Under the pieces are notes generated by a model. That model was not told the DNA's origin. It did no database searches and worked only from the letters and a program-made list of their open reading frames with translations. Positions 27,576 to 36,689 of a stretch of DNA of 64,000 nt are shown piece after piece (positions within the stretch are counted from its first letter, which is position 1; the number at the start of each line of letters is the position of its first letter). Location: positions 23,768 through 87,767 of the forward strand of contig JAIOAX010000021.1 of assembly GCA_019873645.1 (NCBI GenBank). Reading direction: 5' to 3'. The translations under genes and the position numbers were made by a program. The stretch comes from Chloroflexota bacterium. Lineage in GTDB: Bacteria; Chloroflexota; Anaerolineae; B4-G1; SLSP01.

Positions 27576-28679
27576 TTACCAATCCAACACCGACCCGTCA
27601 TCGGGATCGTACCGCTCTGGATTGCGCCAGTCGTGATCGAGTTTGTCTTCCAGCGCGTCCCAATCCAGCTCGATGCCCAGGCCCGGCCCGGTGGGCAACT
27701 CGACGAAGCCATCCTTCGCCACAAACGGCCGCTTGAGATAACCCTCGCCAAGCGTGGTATGCTCCTGCGCGATAAAGTTGGGGATCGAGGCATCCAACTG
27801 GATACACGCTGCCAGGGAAATCGGCCCCAAGGGGTTATGCGGCGCGATGCCAGCATAGTACGCTTCGGCCATCCCTGCAATGAGGCGCGCCTCGTTAATG
27901 CCGCCGGCATGACACAAATCCGGCTGCAACACCGAGGCCGCGTGCTTCTCCAGCACCTCGCGGAAGCCCCATTTGGTGAAGACGCGCTCGCCGGTAGCAA
28001 TGGGCAGGTGCGTGCCATGCGCAATCTCCGCCAGCACGTCGAGGTTTTGCGCCTGACACGGCTCCTCGATGAACATCGGTTGATAGGGTTCCAGCGCCTT
28101 GATGAGCAGTTTGGCCGTCTGTGGGCTGATCGCGCCGTGGAAGTCAACAGCGATGTCGGCATGCGGCCCGCCGGCCTCGCGCAACGCGGCGAAGTGCGCC
28201 TCGGCCGCCTTGATGAACGCCAGGCTCTCGATAATGCGCGCCGGACGCCCACCGTACACCCCCGTCTTGAACGCCGTGAAACCTTGCGCCATCCACCCCT
28301 TGAGTGACTCAGGATCCCCGACATGCTTGTACAGACGCACCCGGTCGCGGGTGGGACCGCCGAAGAGCTTGTAGACCGGCACGCCGAGCGCCTTACCGGT
28401 GAGGTCCCAAAGCGCCTGTTCCACGCCGCTCAACGCGCTGGTGAGGATCGGCCCGCCGCGATAGAAAGCGTGGCGATACATCGCCTGCCAGTGATGGACG
28501 ACGCGGGTGGGGTCCTTGCCAATCAGATAAGGGGCCAGCTCATCCACGGCCTGCGCGCACGTCAACGCGCGGCCTTCGAGGATCGGTTCGCCCAGGCCCA
28601 CCAACCCCTCATCGGTGTGCATCTGCAAGAACAGCCAGCGCGGCTTGACCAGAAATGTCTCTAACTTCGTAATCTTCAT
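27576..28679 (-). CDS. dgoD: D-galactonate dehydratase (enolase superfamily)
   Basis: A 367-residue mandelate racemase/muconate lactonizing enzyme-type protein. Hallmarks of galactonate dehydratase are present: PRWLFLQMHTDEGLVGLGEP, EGRA, YLIGKDPTRV, HWQAMYRHAFYRGGP, ALWDLTGKALGVPVYKLFGG, then metal ligands in DFHG, FIEEP and IATGER, and the HNPLGP segment. It dehydrates D-galactonate to 2-keto-3-deoxygalactonate in the De Ley-Doudoroff route. The ATG at 28679 (MKITKLETF) follows AAGGAGG. It sits 38 bp after the epimerase gene, across an AACGTT repeat. Gluconate or another sugar acid is a possible alternative substrate. Confidence 0.88.
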   Translation of the reverse strand: MKITKLETFLVKPRWLFLQMHTDEGLVGLGEPILEGRALTCAQAVDELAPYLIGKDPTRVVHHWQAMYRHAFYRGGPILTSALSGVEQALWDLTGKALGVPVYKLFGGPTRDRVRLYKHVGDPESLKGWMAQGFTAFKTGVYGGRPARIIESLAFIKAAEAHFAALREAGGPHADIAVDFHGAISPQTAKLLIKALEPYQPMFIEEPCQAQNLDVLAEIAHGTHLPIATGERVFTKWGFREVLEKHAASVLQPDLCHAGGINEARLIAGMAEAYYAGIAPHNPLGPISLAACIQLDASIPNFIAQEHTTLGEGYLKRPFVAKDGFVELPTGPGLGIELDWDALEDKLDHDWRNPERYDPDDGSVLDW

Positions 28680-28700
28680 CAAAACCTCCTTGTGAACTCG

Positions 28701-28740
28701 TTGGAACGTTAGAACGTTCAAACGTTCCAACGTTCTAACG
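28701..28740. repeat. AACGTT 8-bp array, copy 1
   Basis: Five AACGTT-type hexamers spaced by two variable bases (period 8). The array contains the last codons and the stop of the epimerase gene and ends just before the dgoD ribosome site. Confidence 0.8.
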
Positions 28741-29776
28741 CCGGGTACTCTGGCTCGAAGCCGATCAACGCTTGGGCGCGGGCGTAACTGACCAGTGCTT
28801 CACTGCCTTCTACGGAGCGCTTCCACGTGGTCACCTCCGGGAAGAAGAACTCTGCCAGTTGCCGTGAAGGGACACCGAGCGCATTGTATTTGTCGTTGAC
28901 AAAGAGCGGATGGCTACCTTCATACTCCGCCGTCAGTCCCTTCTCGATAGCCTGCGCCACATCTTCGACGTGAATGATGGCCCAGAAGTCGGTGCGCCCC
29001 CAAATTAACAATTCCTCCGGCAAGCGCGGGCCTTCAAACCAATCGCGCATCCAGCGGCTTGTGCTGCCGGGCCGCCATTCGTGGAAACGCTCCACGCGCC
29101 GGGCCTCCTCACGTTCAACAATGGCGCGCAACCGCGGCTCGCGTTTCTCCGGCGGCAAAGCACACAATGCCTCAAAAGCCTTGCGCGCTCCATCTCTGAA
29201 GAACTTGATCCAGTTCCCCCAGCGCTGATTGGGATTCATCACGCCAGGGAAGCGTAAACACACGCCGGAGATGCCCTCACGTCGCCAGAAATAAGCCGCC
29301 GTCTCCTCCAGCATGCCTTTGGAGAAGGAATAAATGTCTGTCGTGAAGGTAGGGTGTTCTTCATCAATCGGAAAATAATGGATCGGAAACCCCTTGACGC
29401 CGAAGTTGTAGCCCAAAGCGTTGATCGAGCTGGCGCTGACCACACGCTTGATACCGGCATTGGCCGCAGCCTGATAGACATTGAACGTCCCGCCGCAGTT
29501 GACGCGGAAGATCTCGTGCGCTGGCGCAGGGTGTGGGCTGGCATACGCCGCCAGATGCACGACGGCATCCATGCCCTCGAAAAGCGGCGCCAGCGCTGCA
29601 TAATCCGTCGTATCCACTTGATGATACTCTGCTCCTCTGACGGTTTCCCAATGCGGCTCCTCGATGGCCTCCGGCGCCACGCGGTCGAGGATGCGCACCC
29701 GATGCCCATGCCGCAACAAGCGCGCGACCGCCGTGCGCCCCACATTACCAATGCCCCCTGTGACCAAAATTTTCAT
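28718..29776 (-). CDS. NAD-dependent epimerase/dehydratase (extended SDR)
   Basis: A 352-residue extended short-chain dehydrogenase. The N-terminal ATGGIGNVGRTAV-like motif (VTGGIGNVGRTA) binds NAD(P); later DAVVHLAAYASP, SASSINALGYNF and Y-SFSKGMLEE provide the Ser/Tyr/Lys catalytic residues (YSFSK). It probably oxidises or epimerises a sugar or sugar lactone in the same pathway as the adjacent galactonate dehydratase; a galactose dehydrogenase-like role is inferred. The final residues LERWNV are encoded by the AACGTT repeat, which supplies the stop codon, so the original C-terminus may have been slightly different. Confidence 0.85.
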   Translation of the reverse strand: MKILVTGGIGNVGRTAVARLLRHGHRVRILDRVAPEAIEEPHWETVRGAEYHQVDTTDYAALAPLFEGMDAVVHLAAYASPHPAPAHEIFRVNCGGTFNVYQAAANAGIKRVVSASSINALGYNFGVKGFPIHYFPIDEEHPTFTTDIYSFSKGMLEETAAYFWRREGISGVCLRFPGVMNPNQRWGNWIKFFRDGARKAFEALCALPPEKREPRLRAIVEREEARRVERFHEWRPGSTSRWMRDWFEGPRLPEELLIWGRTDFWAIIHVEDVAQAIEKGLTAEYEGSHPLFVNDKYNALGVPSRQLAEFFFPEVTTWKRSVEGSEALVSYARAQALIGFEPEYPALERWNV

Positions 29777-29955
29777 AAAACTTTCTCTGTGTCCTCCATG
29801 TTCGCGGTGGTGAAAATATTTTGGCCGAACAGCACGATTTCAAAAGTAAGAACATTGTATGACACGCGATAAAAAAGTCAAAAACTACCATTTGCCAAAT
29901 CGAGCTTTTCGAGGTACAACTTGCTATGGTTGGGCACTTGTGTTCAACACATGCC

Positions 29956-29982
29956 GACGTTCAAACGTTTCAACATTCAGAC
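29956..29982. repeat. AACGTT array, copy 2 (degenerate)
   Basis: A short degenerate stretch of the same period-8 family (GACGTTCAAACGTTTCAAC) just upstream of the 30001 gene. The 29777-30000 spacer otherwise shows no gene. Confidence 0.6.
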
Positions 29983-30000
29983 GATTCTTATGGAGTAGTG

Positions 30001-30459
30001 ATGCCTGAATTACTGATAGCTCTGCTTGCCTTTGTCGCAGTGATGGTAGGAGGCATGTACGGATTTAGCGTTTTGGCCTCGAAGATGGTGACGCATGCCA
30101 TTCAAACACGCTTGAAAGCGCTGGAACAGATCACCAACGAGCAAATTCCCGATGACTGGTTGCGCCCCTTTCGGCGCCGTGTCGCTGCGCTGCGTCAAAC
30201 GGCCGCCGATGAGGGACGTTTCTCCCGTTTAAGTGGGCGTATCCAAAGACACTGCCTGCGTAACCTCGATGAGATGATCCGCTTCACAACCCGGGTCAAC
30301 TATACCGATAGCGCGGCAACCCAGAAAGAATTGCTCGGCATCCTCAACACCCATCGAGAAACCTGGGCCGCCAAAGAATGGCGTGCATGGATCACTCACG
30401 TGGAAGACTTGGATAAACCTGCCGAAACTGGAGAAGGCGTTGAAATGTTAGAACGTTGA
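30001..30459 (+). CDS. Uncharacterised single-pass membrane protein
   Basis: A 152-residue protein. One N-terminal hydrophobic helix (ELLIALLAFVAVMVGGMYGFSVLA) is followed by a basic helical region (RLKALEQITNEQIPDDWLRPFRRRVAALRQ) and a C-terminal cytoplasmic helix. The ATG at 30001 has GGAG five bases upstream; a longer frame from 29926 would translate repeat sequence. The last codons (MLER and stop) fall inside an AACGTT array. The family is not recognised, and no catalytic motif is visible. Confidence 0.6.
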   Translation: MPELLIALLAFVAVMVGGMYGFSVLASKMVTHAIQTRLKALEQITNEQIPDDWLRPFRRRVAALRQTAADEGRFSRLSGRIQRHCLRNLDEMIRFTTRVNYTDSAATQKELLGILNTHRETWAAKEWRAWITHVEDLDKPAETGEGVEMLER

Positions 30460-30495
30460 AACGTTAGAACGTTCAAACGTTCCAACGTTTCAACG
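30447..30495. repeat. AACGTT array, copy 3
   Basis: Six AACGTT-like hexamers at mainly 8-base spacing, overlapping the 3' end of the preceding gene, whose TGA stop lies inside the array. Confidence 0.8.
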
Positions 30496-30520
30496 CATAT
30501 TACAGGAATAAGGAGCAAGT

Positions 30521-30922
30521 ATGATTACAGGATTAGCGCACGCATGTTTTACCGTATCGAACCTGGAACAATCGTTGCATTTTTACCGCGATGGCCTGGG
30601 GTTAAAGGAAGCCTTCGATTTCAAGGATGACAATGGACGGCGTTTCGGCGTCTATCTCTACGTCGGCGGACGCAACTTCATCGAGCTGTTTGAGGGGCAG
30701 CTTGACGCGCCGGCCGAAAGACAATCGTTCAAACACATCTGCCTGGAAGTCAACGACATCGAGGCCACCGTAGCGACGTTGCAGGCGCGTGGCATCGAGG
30801 TCAGCCCGATTATAATGGGAAAGGATCACAGCTACCAGGCGTGGATCACCGACCCCGACGGCAATCGCATCGAGTTGCACCACTACACCCCCGAAAGCTG
30901 GCAAGCGCCTAGTTTAACGTAA
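30521..30922 (+). CDS. VOC-superfamily (glyoxalase/bleomycin-resistance-like) protein
   Basis: A 133-residue vicinal-oxygen-chelate protein with two beta-alpha-beta-beta-beta halves: ITGLAHACFTVSNLEQSLHFYRDGLGL, then HICLEVNDIEATVATLQARGIEV and WITDPDGNRIELHHY. Metal ligands would be His7, Glu in NFIELFEG, His in KHICLEV and Glu in IELHHY. The length and motifs fit lactoylglutathione lyase-like enzymes, but the substrate is unknown. AAGGAGCAAGT precedes the ATG. Confidence 0.87.
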   Translation: MITGLAHACFTVSNLEQSLHFYRDGLGLKEAFDFKDDNGRRFGVYLYVGGRNFIELFEGQLDAPAERQSFKHICLEVNDIEATVATLQARGIEVSPIIMGKDHSYQAWITDPDGNRIELHHYTPESWQAPSLT

Positions 30923-30963
30923 TTTTTAGACAGGATTTACAGGATTGACAGGATGGGGAGGCT

Positions 30964-31065
30964 ATGCAAGACGAAGCGTTAACTGAGAAAATCATTGGAT
31001 GTGCATTCAAGGTACACAACACGCTTGGACCGGGATATTTGGAGAAAAGGAGGAAAATATGTTAG
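30964..31065 (+). pseudogene. Truncated GxxExxY-family gene remnant
   Basis: An ATG at 30964 opens a 33-codon frame containing LTEKIIGCAFKVHNTLGPGY followed by LEK, which matches the N-terminus of GxxExxY proteins (about 120-130 residues). Then the frame runs into RRKIC and a stop, so the remaining three quarters is gone. The ACAGGATTTACAGGATTGACAGGAT-type repeat lies directly upstream (30929-30954). The 3' end of the remnant now contains the AAAAGGAGG ribosome site and the start codon of the alpha-galactosidase. Confidence 0.75.
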
Positions 31066-32186
31066 CGCAAACACCCCCAATGGGTTGGAACAGTTGGAAC
31101 ACCTTCGGCGGCAACATCCACGAAGACCTCATCCGCGAGACGGCGGACGCTTTTATCAGTGAGGGCGTCAAGGCAGCCGGCTACGAGTACATCGTCATTG
31201 ACGATATTTGGGAAGCCGACGCGCGCGTGAACGGGCGGCTGACCTGGGACACGACGAAGTTCCCCCACGGTATCCCGGCGCTGGCGGAGTACGTCCACAG
31301 CAAAGGATTGAAGTTCGGCATCTACTCGTGTGCAGGGAGCCACACGTGCGCCGGAAAGCCCGCCAGTTACGGGTACGAAGAAGTGGACGCCCAGACCTTC
31401 GCTGAATGGGGCGTGGACTTTCTCAAGTACGATTTCTGCTTTGCGCCGGCCGGCGTGGACGGACCCAAACTGTATCAGCGTATGGGGCAGGCGTTGCGGG
31501 CGACGGGGCGCGAAATCCTCTTCAGCGTGTGCGAATGGGGCACCAACAAACCGTGGGAATGGGGCGCGAAGGTCGGCGCGCACATGTGGCGCACCACCGG
31601 CGACATCGCCGACTCCTGGGCCTCCATCGTGGACATCGGCTTCAACCGGCAGGCCGGACTGGAAGCCTATGCCGGGCCGGGGCACTGGAACGATCCCGAT
31701 ATGCTGGTGGTGGGAATGTACGGCAAAGGCAACGTCGCTCAGGGCGGCTGCACCGACGCCGAATATCGTAGCCACTTCAGCCTGTGGTGTCTGCTCGCCG
31801 CGCCGCTGATGCTCGGCTGCGATGTGCGCGCGATGGGCCAGACCGTCCGTGATATCGTGCTCAACCGCGAGGTTATCGCGGTGAACCAGGACCCGCTCGG
31901 ACGCCAGGGCTATCGCGTCGGCAAGACCGACTGGGCCTGGGAGATCGTCGAGACGTGGGCCAAACCGCTCCACGATGGCAGCATCGCCGTAGGACTGTTC
32001 AACCTGGGTGAACGCAACCAACGCCGTGCGACCGTCGCCTGGGAAGCCGTGGGTTTGCATGACCGTCGTCCCTGCAAAGTGCGCGACCTGTGGAAAGGCG
32101 AAGACCTGGGTATCTTCACCGGCGACTTCTCCACGCTGGTTGATAGTCACGATGTCGCCCTGGTGAAACTGACGCCGGTTTTGTAA
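31059..32186 (+). CDS. Alpha-galactosidase, GH27
   Basis: A 375-residue glycoside hydrolase family 27 enzyme that releases terminal alpha-galactose. MGWNSWN near the N-terminus, IDDIWEA, the nucleophile D125 in FLKYDFC, and the acid/base D182 in RTTGDIADSW are present, followed by GPGHWNDPDMLVVG and the C-terminal beta domain. No signal peptide is seen, so it would act on imported oligosaccharides in the cytoplasm. The ATG at 31059 has AAAAGGAGG upstream, inside the GxxExxY remnant. The neighbouring galactonate dehydratase, PfkB kinase and aldolase fit galactose breakdown. Confidence 0.93.
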   Translation: MLAQTPPMGWNSWNTFGGNIHEDLIRETADAFISEGVKAAGYEYIVIDDIWEADARVNGRLTWDTTKFPHGIPALAEYVHSKGLKFGIYSCAGSHTCAGKPASYGYEEVDAQTFAEWGVDFLKYDFCFAPAGVDGPKLYQRMGQALRATGREILFSVCEWGTNKPWEWGAKVGAHMWRTTGDIADSWASIVDIGFNRQAGLEAYAGPGHWNDPDMLVVGMYGKGNVAQGGCTDAEYRSHFSLWCLLAAPLMLGCDVRAMGQTVRDIVLNREVIAVNQDPLGRQGYRVGKTDWAWEIVETWAKPLHDGSIAVGLFNLGERNQRRATVAWEAVGLHDRRPCKVRDLWKGEDLGIFTGDFSTLVDSHDVALVKLTPVL

Positions 32187-32283
32187 GGTGGCAACGGGTT
32201 GAACGGATTCTAACGGATTTTTATCTGCCTAATCCGTTTCATCCGTTTAATCCGTTGACTATCTTCTGAAAAGGGGACAAGGT

Positions 32284-33216
32284 GTGCAAAAGAAGAGCGT
32301 TTTTAGCAAAAAAGTCTTGCGCGTGATCGGGGTCATCTTGGGCACGCCGGCGGCCTTTGTTCTGATGCTTATGCTGGCGTACACCCTGGCAGACCGGACC
32401 AATGGGGAAATCATATCTTCCGGCGTGCGGCGCAAATATCTGCTGTATGTGCCGCCAAGCTACAATCCCGCCACACCGACGCCGCTCGTCATCACCATCC
32501 ACGGCTTTGCCCAGTGGCCGACTAACCAAAAGAACGTCAGCAAGTGGAATCCCCTGGCGGACGAGTATGGCTTCATCGTCGTCTACCCGTCGGGTACCGG
32601 CTTCCCCAAACGCTGGGGAGCGCATGGAACCGCCAACTCGCTGAATCCGCCACTGGCGGATGTCACGTTTATCTCCGACTTGATTGACAAGCTGGAAAGC
32701 GAGTACAACATTGATCCCACCCGCATCTACGTCAACGGACTATCAAACGGCGGCGGGATGTCCTATCTGCTGGCATGTCAACTCTCCGAGCGCATCGCCG
32801 CTTTCGGGACGGTCGCCGGCGCGCTTCTTTATCCGTTGGATAAGTGCCGCCCTACGTATACTGTGCCGATGATCGCCTTTCACGGCGACGCCGACCCCAT
32901 CGTCCCCTACTACGGCGGCCCGTCAGGACCATTCGATATGCCCTTCCCGGTCGTGCCGGATTGGGTGGCGCAATATGCCGCGCAGAACGGTTGCACAACG
33001 ACGAATCCCCTGCCCGCGCCGGGCGAAGTCACCGGCGTCAAATACAGCGGGTGCAACGCCGGCGCCGAGGTGCATTTCTATACCATCCACGGCGGCGGAC
33101 ATTCATGGCCCGGCGGCGGCTACCTGCCCAAAGCGATTGTGGGCCACACCACGCAGGATATTAACGCTACCCGGATGATGTGGGATTTCTTCAAACAATA
33201 CACCCGCACACCATAG
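32284..33216 (+). CDS. Membrane-anchored PHB-depolymerase/feruloyl-esterase-like hydrolase (LpqC type)
   Basis: A 310-residue alpha/beta hydrolase. The N-terminus has one hydrophobic anchor (about residues 11-34). The nucleophile S154 lies in GLSNGGGMS, the acid is D202 or D204 in FHGDADPIVPY, and the base is H273 in GGGHSWPGG. The family cleaves polyhydroxybutyrate, feruloyl or acetyl esters of plant polysaccharides; given the glycosidase neighbours, a carbohydrate esterase role on the outer face of the membrane is the better guess. The GTG start at 32284 has AAGGGGAC upstream. The 32187-32283 spacer holds only ATCCGTTTAATCCGTT repeats. Confidence 0.85.
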   Translation: MQKKSVFSKKVLRVIGVILGTPAAFVLMLMLAYTLADRTNGEIISSGVRRKYLLYVPPSYNPATPTPLVITIHGFAQWPTNQKNVSKWNPLADEYGFIVVYPSGTGFPKRWGAHGTANSLNPPLADVTFISDLIDKLESEYNIDPTRIYVNGLSNGGGMSYLLACQLSERIAAFGTVAGALLYPLDKCRPTYTVPMIAFHGDADPIVPYYGGPSGPFDMPFPVVPDWVAQYAAQNGCTTTNPLPAPGEVTGVKYSGCNAGAEVHFYTIHGGGHSWPGGGYLPKAIVGHTTQDINATRMMWDFFKQYTRTP

Positions 33217-33320
33217 ACACTCAAGCGTTCATTGATTATCAGCAGATTTGGCAGATTAAGCAGATTACAATCTGCTAAATCTGTTTAATCTGCTGATAAC
33301 TTTAATCAGGAGAACAAGCG

Positions 33321-35372
33321 ATGAAAACTGAGTTACCCTTCCGCCAAATCCATCTGGATTTTCACACCCATGAGGCGATCTCCGGTATCGGGGCAGATTT
33401 CGATCCAGACGTCTTCGCCGATACACTGGCGCAGGCGCACGTTAACTCGATCAACCTCTTCGCGCGCTGCCATCACGGGTGGCTCTACTACTACAGCGCG
33501 AAATACGCCGACCGCCAGCACCCACACCTCACCCGCGACCTGCTGCGCGAGCAAATCAACGCCTGCCACGCGCGCGGCATCAAGACGCCGGTCTACATCA
33601 CCGTGCAGTGGGATCACTATACGGCGTTGCGACATCCCGAATGGCGCGTGTTGCGCGCCGACGGCAGCCTGGAAGGCACCCCACCCTACGAGGCCGGCTT
33701 CTATCGTTGTCTATGCCTCAACACGCCCTACGTGGACTGGCTCAAAGGTCTCGTCCAGGACGTGATCGAGACGCTGCCCGTGGATGGCCTGTGGCTCGAC
33801 ATCGTGGATGCGCAGGATTGCTCGTGCGCCTATTGCCAGGCCGGGATGCGCGCGCAAGGAATGGAGCCGTCAAACGAGGCGCACCGTATTCAGTACGGTA
33901 AGCAAGTCCTGCACAATTTTCAAAATAGTATGACGGCCTTCATCCGCGCGCTCAATCCCGATGTGCTTATCTTCTACAACGCCGGGCACGTCGGCCCACG
34001 CCACCGCGCCATGCTGGACGCCTTCACCCACCTGGAACTGGAATCGCTGCCGAGCGGCGGGTGGGGCTACCTGCACTTTCCCATCGCTGCACGCTACGGG
34101 CGCACGCTGGGGCTGGACTACCTGGGGATGACAGGCAAATTCCAAACCTCGTGGGGCGACTTCCACTCGTTCAAGAACCAGGCCGCGCTGGAATTCGAGT
34201 GCCATCACATGCTCGCGCTCAATGCCAAATGCTGCGTGGGCGATCAACTGCATCCCACAGGTCGCATTTGCCCGGAGACCTACACACTCATCGGCGCAGT
34301 GTATGCGCAAGTGGAACAGAAAGAAGCGTGGTGCGCGGGCGCGGAACAAGTCCCGGAGATCGGCGTGCTCACGCCCGAAGCCTTCGAGAACGTACTGCGC
34401 CGTGAGCAGAGTAACTTCAAGCCGATTCAGGGAGCGGTGCGGATGTTGCAAGAAGGGGTTGACGGGATCAAATATCAGTTCGACATCCTCGATGGCGAGA
34501 GCGACTTTAGCCGCTACCAGGTCTTGATATTGCCAGATGACATTCCCGTGGACGCAGCCTTGAAGCAAAAGCTCGACGCTTATTTCGCTCAGGGCGGTGC
34601 GATTGTGGCCTCGTTCGCCTCCGGCATGGACGCGCAGCAGACGCAGTTCACGTTCGATATGGGCGTCACGCTCACCGGTGCAGGTCCCCGCGATGCGCAT
34701 GGCAATCTCGTGCGCGGCAAGGAATATCCCGGCAACGCCTACATCGAGTATGTCATTCCACGCGCGGGTTTCGACGCCGGCCTGGCGCAGACCGAATACG
34801 TGATGTACAGGCGCGGGATGGAAATCGCCGCCCAAAATGGCGCAGACGTGTTGGCCGATACCGTCGCCTCTTACTTTGACCGCACCTACGACCATTTCTG
34901 CTCGCACCGGCAGACGCCATCGGCAGGTCAGGTTGTCCACCCCGCCGTGGTGCAAAAAGGGCGCGTCATCTACTTCAGCCAGCCGATTTTCTCACTTTAC
35001 CAGACCAAAGCGCCGCGCTGGTGTAAGCAGCTCCTGTTCAACGCCCTGGCGCGCCTGCTGCCGGAGCCGCTGGTGCGCGTCCATGCGCCGACGGCCAGCA
35101 TTGTCACGCTGAACGCACAGCCACAGCACAACCGCCAGGTGCTTCACATCCTCTACTACGTCCCGGAGCGCCGTTGCGACGAGTATGACGTGATCGAAGA
35201 TGTCACCCCCCTGTACGACGTGGTGGTATCGGTTAAAACGCCACAACAGGTCAAAAGCATCAGCCTCGTCCCACAAAATGTGGCACTGCCCTTCACCCTG
35301 GACGCCGGACGGGTGACGTTTACCGTGCCCAGGATTGAGGGACATCAGATGATAGAACTTATGTTGAGCTAA
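33321..35372 (+). CDS. Glycoside-hydrolase-like protein (GHL6 / beta-galactosidase-trimerisation-like)
   Basis: A 683-residue cytoplasmic protein. The N-terminal half looks like a TIM barrel of the hypothetical glycosyl hydrolase 6 type: IHLDFHTHEA, NSINLFARCHHGW, VYITVQWDHY, and DGLWLDIVD followed by CSCAYCQAGM. The middle has a flavodoxin-like beta-galactosidase-trimerisation segment (YQVLILPDDIPVD, YFAQGGAIVASF) and the end a small beta domain. Candidate catalytic acids are in WLDIVD and LELESLPSG. The substrate cannot be read from sequence; the position between an esterase and sugar enzymes suggests an oligosaccharide. The ATG follows CAGGAGAACAAGCG. The spacer before it holds AGATTAAGCAGATTA repeats. 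Confidence 0.75.
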   Translation: MKTELPFRQIHLDFHTHEAISGIGADFDPDVFADTLAQAHVNSINLFARCHHGWLYYYSAKYADRQHPHLTRDLLREQINACHARGIKTPVYITVQWDHYTALRHPEWRVLRADGSLEGTPPYEAGFYRCLCLNTPYVDWLKGLVQDVIETLPVDGLWLDIVDAQDCSCAYCQAGMRAQGMEPSNEAHRIQYGKQVLHNFQNSMTAFIRALNPDVLIFYNAGHVGPRHRAMLDAFTHLELESLPSGGWGYLHFPIAARYGRTLGLDYLGMTGKFQTSWGDFHSFKNQAALEFECHHMLALNAKCCVGDQLHPTGRICPETYTLIGAVYAQVEQKEAWCAGAEQVPEIGVLTPEAFENVLRREQSNFKPIQGAVRMLQEGVDGIKYQFDILDGESDFSRYQVLILPDDIPVDAALKQKLDAYFAQGGAIVASFASGMDAQQTQFTFDMGVTLTGAGPRDAHGNLVRGKEYPGNAYIEYVIPRAGFDAGLAQTEYVMYRRGMEIAAQNGADVLADTVASYFDRTYDHFCSHRQTPSAGQVVHPAVVQKGRVIYFSQPIFSLYQTKAPRWCKQLLFNALARLLPEPLVRVHAPTASIVTLNAQPQHNRQVLHILYYVPERRCDEYDVIEDVTPLYDVVVSVKTPQQVKSISLVPQNVALPFTLDAGRVTFTVPRIEGHQMIELMLS

Positions 35373-35404
35373 ACTTGCCCTTCCCCCTCTATCAAGTACA
35401 ATAG

Positions 35405-35438
35405 CGTTTGAACGTTCCAACGTTCAAACGTTCTGACG
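35405..35438. repeat. AACGTT array, copy 4
   Basis: Four AACGTT-type hexamers at 8-base spacing, ending just before the GGAGGAG ribosome site of the aldo/keto reductase. Confidence 0.8.
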
Positions 35439-35448
35439 GAGGAGAAAA

Positions 35449-36567
35449 ATGATCTATCGAGAACTGGGAAAAACCGGCTACAAAGTCTCACAGTTGGGAT
35501 TCGGTGCGATGCGCTTGCCGATGACAGAAGTGAACGGGGTGCAGGTCGTAGACCGCGAGTTGGCGATTCCGATGATCCACCGCGCCTTCGAGGCCGGCGT
35601 GAACTACATTGATACGGCGGTCGGCTATTGCAACGAGGACAGCCAGCGGGTTGTCGGCGAGGCGCTGAAGGGCTGGCGCGACAGAATCGTCGTCTCGACG
35701 AAGAATCACTACTACGGCGAGGACGAAGCCGCGTGGTGGACGAACCTGGAGAACAGCCTGCAACGGCTGGATGTAGATTACATTGACATCTACAACCACC
35801 ACGGCATCAACTGGGAGCGCTATGTCAATGACGTGGAGCCGCGCATCAGCAAGTGGATGCAAAAGGCCAAAGACCAGGGTCTCATCAAGCACATCTGCAC
35901 TTCATTCCACGACACCAACGCGGCGTTGATGAAGCTGATTGACACCGGCTATTTTGAGTCCATCACGCTGCAATACAACCTGCTCAACCGCACCCTCGAA
36001 GAAGGCATCGCTTATGCCAAAGCCAAGGGCGTCGGTGTGGTGGTGATGGGGCCGGTGGCCGGCGGGCGTCTGGGCGTGCGGTCAGAGGTGCTGGCGAACC
36101 TGATTCCCGGCATCCGGCGCGTTCCGGAGCTGGCGTTGCGCTTTGTGCTCTCCAATCCGAATGTGACGGTGGCGCTTTCCGGCATGAGCACCATGCAGAT
36201 GGTGGAGGAAAACGTCGCCATCGCTGCGGACGCCGTCAGCCTGACCGAAGAAGACAAGGCCGTGATCCGCGCGCACGTCGAGCGTCTGGCGGAGATGGCA
36301 AAGCTCTACTGCACCGGCTGTAGATACTGCCAGCCCTGCCCCCAGGAAGTCAATATCCCGCATATCTTCGAGCTGTACAACCTGGGCCAGGTCTACGGTC
36401 TGTGGGAGTATGCGAAAGAGAACTACGCCACCTTCCCCGATAGTCCCTGGATCGGCGGCAAGCAGGCCGACGCCTGCATCGAATGCGGCGAGTGCGAGAC
36501 CAAATGCCCGCAGAACATCCAGATTCGGGAGCAGCTCAAGATCGCCCATGCAGCGCTGACAGCTTGA
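35449..36567 (+). CDS. Aldo/keto reductase with C-terminal 4Fe-4S ferredoxin domain
   Basis: A 372-residue protein. Residues 1-280 form an aldo/keto reductase barrel: LGFGAMRLP, YIDTAVGYCNEDSQ (catalytic Asp and Tyr), VVSTKNHYY (Lys) and IDIYNHHG (His). The C-terminus carries two cysteine groups, CTGCRYCQPCPQ and CIECGECETKCPQ, typical of a ferredoxin-like extension seen in anaerobic reductases. It probably exchanges electrons with ferredoxin as well as NAD(P)H. A tungsten aldehyde:ferredoxin oxidoreductase lies nearby, so both may handle sugar-derived aldehydes. A strong GGAGGAG site precedes the ATG. Confidence 0.92.
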   Translation: MIYRELGKTGYKVSQLGFGAMRLPMTEVNGVQVVDRELAIPMIHRAFEAGVNYIDTAVGYCNEDSQRVVGEALKGWRDRIVVSTKNHYYGEDEAAWWTNLENSLQRLDVDYIDIYNHHGINWERYVNDVEPRISKWMQKAKDQGLIKHICTSFHDTNAALMKLIDTGYFESITLQYNLLNRTLEEGIAYAKAKGVGVVVMGPVAGGRLGVRSEVLANLIPGIRRVPELALRFVLSNPNVTVALSGMSTMQMVEENVAIAADAVSLTEEDKAVIRAHVERLAEMAKLYCTGCRYCQPCPQEVNIPHIFELYNLGQVYGLWEYAKENYATFPDSPWIGGKQADACIECGECETKCPQNIQIREQLKIAHAALTA

Positions 36568-36689
36568 TCAAGTGGAACAAAAGATCTCTGTTTCCTTAAC
36601 ATATTTCTTTATGATACAATAAGGGCAGTTAATACGAGGGGTATACTCGCTACCAGGGCCAATTGGCAGAGAGGAGATTGCATTTGTAT

